Assembly (NCBI GenBank): GCA_002794775.1
Contig: NBAY01000013.1
Coordinates: 372,001 to 436,000, forward strand
Reading direction: 5' to 3'
DNA from: Porodaedalea pini
Taxonomy: Eukaryota; Basidiomycota; Agaricomycetes; Hymenochaetales; Hymenochaetaceae
Length of the DNA stretch: 64,000 nt
Shown: one piece after another, positions 23,122 to 34,192 of the stretch
How the letters are laid out: each line of letters starts with the position of its first letter
Numbering within the stretch: the stretch's first letter is position 1
The notes under the pieces: generated by a model
Database searches by the model: none
What the model saw: the letters and a program-made list of their open reading frames with translations, nothing else
What the model was told of the DNA's origin: nothing
Translations under genes and position numbers: made by a program

Positions 23122-25974
23122 CTAGAAAACAAGCTCCTCCACTTGGTACGGCCCCAAATTGAACGCGACCTGCTCTTGCGCCTGCTTGCGACGCTTGCGC
23201 CTATCGACCTGCTCACGCCTTTTTCCGCTCGCCCGCGCCTCTGCCTCCTCCACCGCCTTGCCCTGCGCACGCGCGAATGGAGCGAGTGGCCCGCGTAGAC
23301 CTTCGAGCTCAATATTTACTGCGACGATTGGCGCGATATTTTCTGCGAGGCGCTGGAGAAGTGCGTGCGATGCTGGATTCTGCAGGATGTTGAGGAAAGA
23401 GGAATCAAGGATGGCTTGGATGAAGGCCAAAACCTGACCATGAGAAATATGGTAAGTATAAATGTCTGTGTAAGAGGGACGATAAAGGATACACACATTC
23501 TCAATGGAGGGCAATAAGACGCCTTTCGTACGCGACAGCTTTTCGGTGTGCGTTTGGTCTGGAACAGGCACGCCATGCTCGTTCACTCTTACCTCGCCAA
23601 GGGAAAGCGGCAGATCCTTCACCATAAAGACGCGCAACCACTCCTCAGCGATAACCAGCAAGCCCATCAGGTCATCAACATCCGCGAAATGTTCACGAAG
23701 CGCTGCCCGCCATGCAGCCTGTGACGCCGGGTACTCGACAACGTGCGCTAGGAAAGAGCTGACTGAAGGTGTCCCACCGGACTGCGCCTGCGATTTCTTC
23801 TTTTTCTGTGTCTTCTTCTGCGGTTGGTCGACTGCCATGGCGTCCTCGTTTGCAGCAGCTTGACCACGGTGGTGTCGGACCACGACATGTAGTACTCGCA
23901 TCATCTCGCTCTCCGGAAGGTCTACGACATTTGCAAAGCACTCACGAATCGTTTCCTAACATTCAAGCAAGGTCAGCTATTACATGTTAGGCACTGTATG
24001 TTTGCTTACCCAGTCCTCATGTTGCACTAACGCCCACAACAGCCCGCCCTTCACCATACTGTGACTTACAAGATGCTTGGTCACGAGATATCGACAGATC
24101 TTTGGTGAATAGTGTTTACTGGGTGGCTCGTCAGGTTGTAGTACTGTGGAGAGAATACGGACGACGGTGCTATGGTCAAGTAGGCGTTTTAGAGGCGGCT
24201 TCTGCATATATTGAATTCATGGTTTAAGTTTCTTTGAAGTGACAGAAGCAAGACTGCTAACCTTTGAGCCTTGTACCTTCACCTCCGGTATCTTCAGTGC
24301 TTCCTCTTCCGCCATGTCTACATCTTGCGGGTCGTCACCATCACTCTCACCAGTTGTAGGAAGGGCAGGCCCTTCCTCTTTAGCCTTCCCACCGCGTCCC
24401 TTAAGCCAATCGAAGAATATTTCGTCCGCTTCCTTTATGCGCTTCTCCTCAATCGCGTCTTGCAGTTCCGCCAACATTGTCTCCCTCCCGTTCACATCTG
24501 CATCCGAATCCGAGTTGGATGTGAGAGAGGGGGCGGGCGCGAGCCAGGGCGCACCAAGCGCTCCTTTGCCCATTGCATCAGCGATCGTCGAGCGTTTGGG
24601 GACCGAGAAGGGGACGAGAAGGACGCTTGAGCGCAGCTGGCTGTTGCGTTTCAAATTTGCCGTTATCGGTGAGAGGACCAGAAGCGCTTGTGAAGTGCTT
24701 CCCTTCGAGAGATGCACAGACAACCCGTGTGCTGAATTTTCGAGGGCGGAGGGTATCGGGAGTGTAGACGACCGGAGGAGTACACCGTATTGGATATCCC
24801 ATAATAAGAGAGCGATCTCTTTGGAGGTGGTACCGGCCAGAAGAACGAAGGACGAGCCAAGGCTGAGTATGGAGACTTGACTCGATGGACTGCGTTTCTT
24901 TTCGGAGACGAAAGTAAGCGCTTTGAGATGGAGAGGGGTAGATCCAGGAGATATGCTCGTCGAGCTGTTTCTGAGATCTAATGTATAAGGCGCCCATGTT
25001 CCATTTGATCCTGCAACACTTTAAGCTGGGCACGAGCAATATTTAGCTTCCCAACGTACCGAGAACGCTCATATTCCCAGAAGGTTCGCATGAGATGTCA
25101 ACGACGTCTTCCAAGTCTCCTAAAGGCACATCAAGTGGATCCAGAACAACCATCTCTCCCTCCGGTCCGAACGTAACAATTTGCAGGAAGAGCTTCTTGT
25201 CGCGCTCAAAGAACATGGTCATAACATATACATTCGGCAGAGCTGCCTGAGAGACGAATTGGCAGTCCCGTCGCAGAAACACGAAAAGCTTTGCGATTTT
25301 TTGTGTTCTGTCTTTTGAAAACCATGTATTCTGCACGTTTAAGTCTAGGTCCGTACGCGTGAAGTGGCCACTACTAGCGACTGCGATGACAGAGTTCAGG
25401 TCCTGTGGTGCGAGAAGATAGCATATATCATGAGGAAGCTGCATACCGCTGCAAATTGAATGTATGTTTTTGAAGAGACGAAAGGGTGCACACACCTTAG
25501 TAGATTGTCTGTCTTGCGACGAGCCGATATCACCAGACACTTGCTCCTTCCAAGCCCAAATTACTCGACCTGTTTCTTTATTCTTCAATTCCTGGGCGGA
25601 TCTCACAGAGACGTATGTCCGACGTATGCTTTTATCTCCTTCCGTGCAAACGACTGTAGCAGGCGCGGACGCGAAGCTCGTGGAAGGACCGAGCATATGG
25701 GATGACACGGGGTGCAGGTCTCCAAGCTGTTAGTGCGCCTCAGACTATACGCTAATAAGGAAAATAGAGGCGATAAACTCACCTCGAAGACGTGTATGCC
25801 GTCCCCTTGGACGGCTAGCGTGACCTGCCCATCATCGTGCTTCGGCACGCTCGAATGACTTGCGAAGACAAAGGGACGTTCGTCGACTGCTACTTCTTTT
25901 CCCTTTCCTTTTCTAGAGATAGACGGAAGACCGTATACCGCCAACAGATAAGGGTCGCCCAACGTTGCGCTCAT
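23122..25974 (-). CDS. Nucleolar protein, NOL11/Utp8-like (tentative)
   Basis: The start (MSATLGDPYLLAVYGLP) is at CAT 25972-25974. The N-terminal half looks like beta-propeller blades (VTLAVQGDGIHVFE, LNSVIAVASSGHFTRTDLDL, VYVMTMFFERDKKLFLQIVT). The C-terminal half is helical: KPPLKRLLDHSTVVRIL, KICRYLVTKHLVSHSMVKGG, then a Lys-rich stretch (KKTQKKKKSQ). A conserved-looking end follows: LPSIENVLAFIQAILDSSFL, NIELEGLRGPLAPFARAQGK, a basic RRKRRKQ tract and GPYQVEELVF. The C-terminal pattern (NVL.xI..LLD, final YxVE.L) and the layout recall human NOL11, counterpart of yeast Utp8, an early rRNA transcription and processing factor. The similarity is weak and from memory. Divergent from the first zinc-knuckle gene. 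About eight exons. Confidence 0.6.
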
Positions 25975-26244
25975 CGTCGCGCTCTGGGTGTTTTAGTAGT
26001 GGTATTCAGGGTACACGGAGATACTTACAACTGGACAGACTCAAAAATTCGGAAGGATCGACGCGGTTGCTTACATACGCGGGCCTCCTGAAAGCGTTGT
26101 TTGTCTGCCAATAATGACCCCATGCTGCGACTCCGCTTCACGGCCAATATTACTATGTGGCTCTCTTCTGTGTCTTGACACTATTAACCCCTTTCACACA
26201 CAGCACCGAGTCTCAACGCAACATCATCCCTGAAATCATCAACA

Positions 26245-27222
26245 ATGGTTTCTACAGTCTCCGCCGAACGCTTGACCACCCCAGCTGTCGTGGCTGCGGT
26301 TAACACCATTGACACACCACAAACCCCTACGCCACGCAAAAGGCCATGTTGCACCAAGTGCGGCAAGCCCATGCTTGGCCATAAGCGCGGGCAGTGCGAT
26401 GCAGAGGCGACACCCACCAAAGTCAAAGAAGAGGACTCGGACGAGCCGAAGGACGGCGACCTCACCACGCAGCTTGCAGCATTACGCATCGACAAGCTCA
26501 AGTTTGACGATGAAGGCTCCGGTGAAGAGAAGAAAGTGGGAAAGGATGCACGGAGGCGCTCCTCCGCAGGGGTGCCAAAGCGACCAAAGGCAGAGACGCT
26601 TGTGTCGCTTACCTCGAACGACAAAGCCTTGCTCGAGACGCTTGGAAAGCCCGGAATGATGTCGAACAATACCACTATTGATGAGTCGGTTTCGCGCGCA
26701 AATATTGAACGTTGGCTCGAGAGCGTCCCAGGCTCAGACTCACCGAAACGCTCGGGCGACAAGCGTCTGTCAGGCCCTCCTATCACGCCGAGTCGCGATT
26801 TTGACGCGATGCTTGACTTACCGCCGAAGAACAGCGGAACAGCAAAGAAACGCTCGCTCGCAAAGTCTGCGAAACCTCTCGGACGGACGTCGAGCACTGC
26901 AGATCGAGAGGAGTTCTTTGAACAGCTCGCACAAAAGTCGAAGAAACCTGTTGCGAGTGTGTTCACGGTGGAAATGAGCGACATCCAAGCATTAGAGGAG
27001 AATGCAAAGCGTCTCAAGTTTCATGCACGCGTTATCGCTCCGAAATATGCAGACGGCTCTACAGGAAATGGCTGGCTTGTGGTTGGAAAAGACGAAGCTA
27101 GTGTAAAGTACGTGTTTTCGGAGGTGGAGAAGGATGTGAAGAACGGTAAGGGGTACGCGACTACGCTTGGGGGTATTGCGACTGGTATTGTGGTAGCCTG
27201 GACCTACTTGGCTTTTTCATGA
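26245..27222 (+). CDS. Tail-anchored zinc-knuckle protein, copy 1
   Basis: This intronless gene encodes 325 residues. Residues 35-51 read CCTKCGKPMLGHKRGQC, a C-x2-C-x6-H-x4-C arrangement, a spacing variant of the CCHC zinc knuckle (usually x4 between second Cys and His). The middle is charged and Ser-rich, probably disordered. Near the C-terminus is a small conserved block (AKRLKFHARVIAPKYADG, then GNGWLVVGKDEASVKYV). The last about 20 residues (TLGGIATGIVVAWTYLAFS) form a hydrophobic tail anchor. The next gene downstream shares the same layout and motif. I do not recognise the family. A longer reading frame of 277 codons on the opposite strand is a shadow; the similarity between the two plus-strand neighbours decides the strand. 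Confidence 0.8.
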   Translation: MVSTVSAERLTTPAVVAAVNTIDTPQTPTPRKRPCCTKCGKPMLGHKRGQCDAEATPTKVKEEDSDEPKDGDLTTQLAALRIDKLKFDDEGSGEEKKVGKDARRRSSAGVPKRPKAETLVSLTSNDKALLETLGKPGMMSNNTTIDESVSRANIERWLESVPGSDSPKRSGDKRLSGPPITPSRDFDAMLDLPPKNSGTAKKRSLAKSAKPLGRTSSTADREEFFEQLAQKSKKPVASVFTVEMSDIQALEENAKRLKFHARVIAPKYADGSTGNGWLVVGKDEASVKYVFSEVEKDVKNGKGYATTLGGIATGIVVAWTYLAFS

Positions 27223-27549
27223 GCTATAGAATAAAATGAAGAATTGTTTGGCGTGTTGTGTACGCATAGGGTCGGACAGTTGCCTGGTATGGACAGCGTG
27301 ATCACCAAATGAATCTTCTTTCTGGACCTCTTTCCTAGGGCCTGCGCTTGATTTCACTCTCCACCCTCCTCACGACCTTTCTCGACTAACCTCTACACTT
27401 ACTCTGTCTGTAACAATACATTGTAAACCGCAGACAGTAAGTGCGCCCTTTCTCGTGGCCCGCTGTGGTCATTGGGCATCGCATTGACTGATAGCCCCCT
27501 ATAGACTCACCAATAGCCGTGAAACACTCACTCCCAATCTGCGCTATCC
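27223..27549. other. Intergenic region between tandem zinc-knuckle genes
   Basis: This 327-base spacer holds the 3' UTR of copy 1 and the promoter and leader of copy 2, with pyrimidine-rich stretches near 27330-27410. No gene seen. Confidence 0.5.
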
Positions 27550-28932
27550 ATGTCCTCCCACTCCCCCTCACCCTCCCCGGGCGCACAGCGCAAACCACGT
27601 TGCTGTCGCACGTGTGGCTTGCCCATGAAAGGCCATCAGCGTGCCAACTGCATTCAGAGCCCCCTCATACACCCACAGACATCATCACTCATGCCGCCAC
27701 CGGACACCATACCCCCAGGACCGCCACAGCTTGGCGCGCGTCTCCCTGCACCAGACGCGCGCCCTATAATGCCTGGCGCGTACGCGAATGACCGTCCAAG
27801 TGAAATCTCTGCGTCGCCGGGGCCCTCTCCCACGCGCTCCCTCCGCGAGCGCATCGGCGCCAAGGTCGAAGAAGAAAGTGCGGTCGGTGTACCGTATTAT
27901 ACTGGAGACATGCATGACCCGCATTATTCGAGACATGCGTCTGCACCACTGCACGGGTTTCCGACGATGCTTGTTGGAGGGTCAGGGTCTGGTTACGCCG
28001 CGTCTGCCTCGGGCTCTGCGTATGGCTCCTCGTCAACGATTGTCATGCCTGAGCACAGTGTATCGCAGCGTCTTATCCGACGCGATCGAGCAGTGAGTGA
28101 AGCGGCCATCCCAATCCCAGGCCGACTCGCCGACCGTCTGGGCGTATATGCATCTGACGAGTATTTCGGCGCTGATAACGATGATTACGACGACGACGGC
28201 TCTTTCGAATACAATGGCAGTTACGAAGACGAAGATGAAGACGAATCTGATCCTGCGTATCCATCGGACGGTTCGGCGGTCGGTGGTGGCGCATCGGCAT
28301 CGTCGTATTATGCCTCTGAATCCGATGCGGGGACGTTTTCAAGTTCAGGCCTCAGCAGCGCCGCATCGTTCGGTGCGCTTGTGCGAGGCAGCGGCGCTGC
28401 CCAACTTTGGACAGCATACGAGGTCGGCGCAAAATACGTCCCGTTTTTGCGCGATCGAGCGAAGCGCAAAGGATACACCTTGCGTGTGATTCCCGGTTCG
28501 CAGGACGAGGACGACGTGGACGGGAAAGGGCGAAGAAAAAGGAGCTCACGGGAGCCTGGAAATGTGCAGATCGTGCTCGGCCGTGACGATGATGCGCTGA
28601 GGCATATCACTCGACAGACGGAGCGTGGAGGTTCAGCAATACCTGGTCCCAGCAGACAACTGCGAAACCGCGCACGGTCCTCAGCAGATAACTTGCAAGC
28701 GCGGTATTACTCTCCCCATCACCCTCCACCTCCTCCCTTTCAGAGCCCATATCCCGCTCCTCAGCCTGCCCTTCCATATCCTCCTCCTGCCGCGACCGTG
28801 CAACCGCAACGGGAAGATAGCTGGTTACGCTCGCCACTCTGCCTGACAGTCAGTGCGGCGCTGGTTATCTGCACCTTCCTGCTCTTCATGTTTATCGGCT
28901 TCATCGTCGTCCTCGGCCGCTCACCAGAATGA
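27550..28932 (+). CDS. Tail-anchored zinc-knuckle protein, copy 2
   Basis: This intronless gene encodes 460 residues and lies 327 bases after copy 1 in the same direction. Residues 18-34 read CCRTCGLPMKGHQRANC, the same C-x2-C-x6-H-x4-C pattern with the shared CG.PM.GH.R core. A Pro/Ser-rich and then acidic, Tyr/Asp-rich disordered middle follows. A block matching copy 1 is AKRKGYTLRVIPGSQDE...VQIVLGRDDDALRHI. A Pro-rich stretch (PPPPPFQSPYPAPQPALPYP) precedes a C-terminal membrane anchor (LTVSAALVICTFLLFMFIGF) and a short luminal end. The pair looks like an old tandem duplication. Function unknown; a membrane-bound nucleic-acid- or protein-binding role is only a guess. Confidence 0.82.
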   Translation: MSSHSPSPSPGAQRKPRCCRTCGLPMKGHQRANCIQSPLIHPQTSSLMPPPDTIPPGPPQLGARLPAPDARPIMPGAYANDRPSEISASPGPSPTRSLRERIGAKVEEESAVGVPYYTGDMHDPHYSRHASAPLHGFPTMLVGGSGSGYAASASGSAYGSSSTIVMPEHSVSQRLIRRDRAVSEAAIPIPGRLADRLGVYASDEYFGADNDDYDDDGSFEYNGSYEDEDEDESDPAYPSDGSAVGGGASASSYYASESDAGTFSSSGLSSAASFGALVRGSGAAQLWTAYEVGAKYVPFLRDRAKRKGYTLRVIPGSQDEDDVDGKGRRKRSSREPGNVQIVLGRDDDALRHITRQTERGGSAIPGPSRQLRNRARSSADNLQARYYSPHHPPPPPFQSPYPAPQPALPYPPPAATVQPQREDSWLRSPLCLTVSAALVICTFLLFMFIGFIVVLGRSPE

Positions 28933-29917
28933 TGATCGCCGTGACCGTGTTGTTTATGTACTATTGGTGGTACTAGACATCTCCCTCAATCGCTGACACA
29001 CCAACGTCGATGAGCTTCATACGAGGTCTAGCCGGTGCAGCATCAGCGTTTCCATGCATATCGATCGTCATACGCGCTCGATTAGTGCGTCCCAGAGGAA
29101 TGACGCATAGAACGCTAGGAGGAGAGAAGAGGGCTGGTCGCGAGGGAGGAGAGAGAGAAGAGAAGAAAGTAGGGCGAGAGTTTTGCTTCAGTGCAGCCAG
29201 GTGTGTCGTACCCTGCCCCAGCAGCGGGCATCCTAAGGGTCCAAGTGTTCAATTTATTGCATTTATCCCCTTATTTTCAGTATATTCTCATCTTCCCGTG
29301 TATCTTGCATCGGTGTGTTTTTGGTATTCCCTTTTTCTTTTTCTTCTCTTCTCTTTCTGTCTCCATCTTCCCCTGTGGACAGTGTACGCTTATACACTAT
29401 TTTCATAACTCTTTACACGTCTCCACGCCTCCAATATTTCGCTCATCTGTCTTATGTACCTATACATGCATCGTCGCCTCATTATGCCCAGGCTTATGCA
29501 ATGAAACGATTATGCTCCATCTTTAGAATACCTTTTCCCCTGAGACCTATTCTTATTGGGAGAATAAATGAATAGTATTGATGTTCCGTTAATAAGGGAT
29601 AAACAAGGCTAGATATGTGCTACAGGTTGAGCGAGAGGTCCGGGAAGAAAGGAGAGTCTTTTGGGAGGGTTCAAAGTTATCACTACATCCTTGGGATGCA
29701 ACGCGATTGGTGATGAACAACAATGTGGTTTTGGCTTAAGAAAGGAAAGGAGCGAGAAGTGAGGTGAGAAGGACGGAGAAGCATAACACGGAATGTAAGC
29801 AAGAGAAACGAATAGGCAAGAAGGAATTTAAAAAAAGAACATGTCACATCGTAAAGCAGGCCATTACCTTCCGCACATGCGGATCCAGCAAATGTACAAG
29901 CACGGCTAGACTCAGTC
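28933..29917. other. Convergent intergenic region
   Basis: This 985-base region separates two convergent genes and should hold both 3' UTRs. It includes a purine-rich run near 29110-29170 and a pyrimidine-rich run near 29325-29365. Open frames of 70-130 codons occur (for example 29010-29408) but are low-complexity and lack recognisable features. No gene called. Confidence 0.5.
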
Positions 29918-31927
29918 TCAGACGGGCCATTCTTCGTACCCGACGCCCATGCCCGGACGCCCCCATGACCGCGCCATCCGGTCCTCCGCACGCTCCTCAT
30001 GCCGCGACGCGCTCATGCTCAGCACACTCCCACCCGTCAGCCATGTCGTCCACCAGCTGCTGTCTCCATCCTTCCCCTTCTCGCTCCTATTATCCTTGCC
30101 GTCCTTTCCGCTTTCACCGTCCCGCGATCGCGACTTGGAGCGCGCCTTTGCCTTCGCTTTCGCGTCACGCTGCTCCTTGAAGCGGCTCGGCGCACCATCG
30201 GGCCTGAGTGGTTCCGGCAGCGGACCGAACGCGACTGAGCGCGGCGTCGAGCGTCCTGAGGATGTTGCGCTCGAGAGTGCCGGAACCGGACTACGGAGAT
30301 CTGAGACATTTGCTGTAGATGCACCTGGATCCGTCTCCAATGGGGGAGGACGTTGTTTGAGTGACGAATGACGTGGGGGTGAGCGCGGACGAGTGGAAGT
30401 TGAGTGCGAGCCCTTCGTGAAAAGGCGCGAGATGCTCGTCGTCGTCGTCGATGTACTTAACACCGGTTCGACAGGCGGAGAACGAGGCAGGAAAGATGGC
30501 GCTGGACGAGATGGCGACTTGCTCTCGGGTTGCTTGTCCTTCGAGTCTGATGAACTGGTCGGCATAGGCTGCTCGTCCAGGATTTTGCGCAATGACTCTA
30601 GAGTGCGTAAAGGATGTGGGCTGCCTGAACCCGATGAATCCGATTGCGATGGCAACTCTTGGATAGGCGGTGGCATGATGCGGGGCAATAAATGCGGGGA
30701 AGGTGGTTGGTTGGAGGAGTGTGAACGAGAGCGCTGGCGATAAGTCCGGCTCGATGATCCAGACGCACTTCTACAAACGTAAAAGCATCCAAGCGCATCA
30801 GCGTTATCAGTATGCACGACGTTACGTATATGGCAAAGAAAATTAGAACATACGGAGATCGGGACGAGGGCGGAGAACGACTCGCTTGCCGAGCTAAAGA
30901 TGCATATGCGGAAGGAAGAGAAGGCGGCGGCGAAAACACCGAGGATATGGGCGAGCTGAAGCTGGACACAGTTGAAGACGACCGAAGGCCAGTCGTCGAA
31001 GGGAGAAGTATAGACGACACGTCTGAGGAAGACTCGAGCGCATCTCCGAGCTCAGCGCCGACATTGACGTACTGCGTCATCGCACGAGGTGCAGACGCTG
31101 AGAACCGATGCTGCTCCGAGGTCAGACGAAGTTGACCGGAATCTGAATGTCCGCGTTTGCGCAGGTCAAAGGAAGAACGGTGCGGTTTCCTGGCAAAGCC
31201 CGAGGATGGCAGGCTCCTGCTGACCGCTCCGTCCATCAGTTCATTGGAGACATTGAGACGCCCCGGTACATTCAACCGCCCCACGCTAGGGCCGGGCTCA
31301 TCGTAGAGAGCCTCCACGTCTCGCGCAAGGACATCCAAATCGTCCATCCAACGAGCGTGCATTCCGCGGTTGCCGCGTATGCGATCTGTCAGTTGACGTG
31401 CTTGGGAATCAAGTGAATGATCTGGCGAGGGATGTTCGGGGGATAATACGTTGTTGAGAGAGGACTGCGTGGACATGGATGATTGAAGGAGAGTGTTGGA
31501 CAGTTCGAGGGCCTCGACAGAACGCTCCAGTATTTTCTGAGATGCCCAATCTTCAGTACTTTCAAAACTACCACTAAATGGGGGCACTTACATCCAGAAA
31601 TATATCAGACTGCGTCAGAGGATTGTCGTAAAAGTTGCCGGACCGTGGCTGTGAGATGGATCTGAAGAGCTTGCGCCGTCTCGGTCGAGGTGAGATAGGT
31701 GGCGAGAGCAACTGGGAGACCTGGTCGTCCGTTTCCTCGTCTGCCTCCTCAGCACTGTCCGAGTAGTCTGGCGGTTGTTCAAATGGTTCAATGGCCACAA
31801 GACTTGACCTGTACGGCGGCAAGGACGTGGTGGTATCGGATGAGAGCCTAGACACTGAGACGCGTTTCTGATGGCGGCGAGGACTGTCCGGAGGTGGGAG
31901 CGCTGGGGAGGAAGCTGGAGCAGCCAT
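29918..31927 (-). CDS. Ser/Pro-rich hypothetical protein
   Basis: The start (MAAPASSPALPPPDSPRR) is at CAT 31925-31927. Three or four exons are supported. The first is Ser/Pro/acidic-rich and contains FYDNPLTQSDIFLDVSAPI. The second carries a likely coiled coil (KILERSVEALELSNTLLQSS) and HARWMDDLDVLARDVEALYD. The rest is Ser-rich and basic, with SRLFTKGSHSTSTRPRSPP, a Lys/Ala/Arg run (KAKAKARSKSRSRDGE) and the C-terminus SWGRPGMGVGYEEWPV. No membrane segment or signal peptide. The most conserved-looking part is the NPLTQSDIFLD...LELSNTLLQSS region, typical of a short interaction module in a disordered scaffold. I do not recognise it. The abundance of SP and RxxS motifs suggests phosphorylation, which is inference. 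Confidence 0.65.
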
Positions 31928-32131
31928 CTTGGCTGTATATTTGGAAGCTCAGGCGAGTCAGAACCAAAGTCCCAGCGGCGGACGGTTCCGTGCATGAGCA
32001 TATGGGCAGTCTCTTTCCGCGTCAAGGACCTCTGATTTCATACCCTGCTTACGTGCGTGCGTGTTTATTACCTTGTATAGACAAGCGACAAGCAAGAGTA
32101 AATAACGCGCATAACAATTGATAAGTTAGGG

Positions 32132-32542
32132 CTAAGTTATGCCGATTCCTTTGTCCAGTCTCCCGCCATGATGACCAGACAGAAGAGACGAAAGAACCCA
32201 AAGAACCGCACAATATGCACTCCACTCTGCCCCGTGCTTGTCCCAATTTACCATGCAACTGACCTGGAGGTATTCAAGATCTGTTTCCGCGGTATCTTCG
32301 AAGGTACGTGCTTTACTAAACCGAACCTCAATCTTCTCACCTGGTCCGGACAGCGTCACACAAATTATGAGCTCGGTCTTCAAGGGGGAGATGTTTGCCC
32401 TGACTCTATGCTCTATGATAGAGCAAGCCTTGGTGTGAAGACCGACTGGGACATCGCGGCGGAGCTACAGCCTATCGAGAGAGTAGTCTATGTAAGCTCG
32501 TTCCGCGTGTATTTCTATGCGTAACAGCGATGCAAAGTCCAT
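32132..32542 (-). CDS. Possible small hidden gene
   Basis: A coding-looking frame starts at ATG (CAT 32540-32542) as MDFASLLRIEIHAERAYIDY, meets a TAG after 25 codons, and continues in the same frame with SPLKTELIICVTLSGPG and EKIEVRFSKARTFEDTAETD. A 63-base intron (donor at the GT just before the TAG, acceptor GAGCATAG) would remove the stop and keep phase, giving ...SLDRLVRANISPLKTEL.... The end is uncertain: reading through gives a stop at 32132, while a further short intron gives one at 32137. Charged-residue pattern and codon usage look like real coding sequence. It begins only 44 bases after the stop of the GDPD gene on the same strand. I do not recognise the family. It could be a degraded gene instead. 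Confidence 0.35.
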
Positions 32543-32585
32543 GAGGAAGCATACGAATGAAAATGATGAACCCAGTTTGAGATTC

Positions 32586-34192
32586 TTATGCAGTAACCGA
32601 CGTGCGGACGGGAGCGACGGCGGCAGCATCTTGGGATGAACTCGCGGGTTCGTACGACACGAAGGGGCCTCCGACATACTCAAGAACTATGAGAGTCAGC
32701 TTCCACTTGAGCAGCTGCATAGGCAAATAGTAGGCCAGACTCGTCCACATGAAGAGCCGCCCGTTCTCGGCGTCGGCCTTTGCGTAGTCAGCTAGAGTCG
32801 GAGAAATCAGTGATTAGGGACATGAGAAGTAACAAAGCAAGCTACCTTCAACGGACGCGCGCATGCTCAAATAGGATTTGGTCACGTCCGTAATGACTGC
32901 GTCTGCTTCCCAGCGGATGCACTGTATACCAGTCAAGGGATGCAAATACATGAATCCTGTTGGTAGCCTACCTCCATCATCTGTCTTGGGTCGTTCACCG
33001 TCCATACTATGACTTTCTTCCCAGCGGCCTTGCACTCCTTCCTGAACCTGTATGCAAAATGAGAAGAGGCCTGCAACAACGAAAAAAAAAACTAACTTCT
33101 CTCCCTCGTACGTCTGAAGAGCAGCGAAACCCATCGAGAAAGCCTCGCAGTCATCCCAGAAGAACTTGCGAGCAATGTACGGACTCTGACCAATATGTGA
33201 GCGGCGACAATACGGGAGTATCGTCTTCGCCGGCTCGATGAACTTCGGATGCCAGAGGCCTAGAATGAGTCGCGGCGCAAGAAGTGTCTGCCAACCCTCA
33301 TGTGAAGAGATGATGGAGTGCATGAGGGTGAAAAGGCGCATCGGCTCATTATAGACTTTGATGTCGATGTTAAAGAGAACGTGTCGGTTCTCCTCCTGCA
33401 AAGCAGAGTCAATAACTACACTGAACTATTCAAAACAAAAACCGATAAACCTTCATCAGAAGCTCGACAGTTTCGGCAAACGTCGGGATGGACTGTATCG
33501 GCTCTTTCTTCGTCCTAGCGTGCTCCATGCCTTCGGAGCCAAACCAGTCCTTCTCACGGATCAATCCTAAGGCCTACCTCAACACGCGATTAGCATATAA
33601 GGCGTACGAAGACCTACCAGTCATGTCCGTTGTGCGGTTCAAGCCTACATGCATGAGAAATGGTAAATGTTAACATTAGAACCCAACAATAGAGGGCATG
33701 ATTGATCGTACTCGGATCGTGGAACATGATGACGACGTTGTCGAGGCTGACATGGACGTCTGCGCGAGTCTAGGTTACGGGCGCAAGGCGCATTCGACTT
33801 GAGAGAAACGTTACCGCTCTCGATGCCTTCGCTCCCGTCCCGGATGGCTTTCTCGAAGCTCGCCAGGCTGTTCTCGGGATACGCCGCAGAAGCCTGAAGG
33901 CGGATTTAATTCATTCGAGAGCATAGCAATTGAGACCGGAGATAGGTGAGGTGGCAGAACCGGGAGCGGAGATCGGAACCGCAGTCAACAGACGGACAGT
34001 TGTATTAGTACCGATCCCTAAGCAAAGACTCGTAGCTAGGACTCACGCCTCGATGGCCCCAGCAGTCTGTGGCAATGTTAACGAGTTTCGTGTCAGCATG
34101 ACTCAAACGTCTGCAACACAACACAGCTACTAGTACGAACCGGGAAGCCTTCGGTCTCCTTGCGAGAGTGCTCTCGAAGAGAAAGTCGCCAT
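32586..34192 (-). CDS. Glycerophosphodiester phosphodiesterase, Pgc1-like
   Basis: The GDPD family hydrolyses glycerophosphodiesters; yeast Pgc1 degrades phosphatidylglycerol. Exon 1 (34141-34192) encodes MATFSSRALSQGDRRLP and joins through a 74-base intron to DCWGHRGASAAYPENSLASF. This carries the HR motif, then EGIES-DVHVSLDNVV (Glu and Asp metal ligands) and IMFHDP. LNRTTDMTG, ENRHVLFNIDIKVYNEP, LGLWHPKFIEPAKTILPY and AIRWEADAVITDVTKSYL follow. A C-terminal hydrophobic stretch (FMWTSLAYYLPMQLLKWKL) suggests membrane association, as in Pgc1. The catalytic His, Glu, Asp and HD residues are all present. It ends SSQDAAAVAPVRTSVTA with stop at 32586-32588. About eight exons. Confidence 0.9.

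Noticed and set aside
26184..27017. 277-codon open frame on the minus strand
   Set aside because: It is antisense to zinc-knuckle copy 1; the plus strand shares motifs with the neighbouring gene, so the minus frame is a shadow.
29010..29408. 132-codon frame in the convergent gap
   Set aside because: Low-complexity purine- then pyrimidine-rich sequence with no recognisable protein features.
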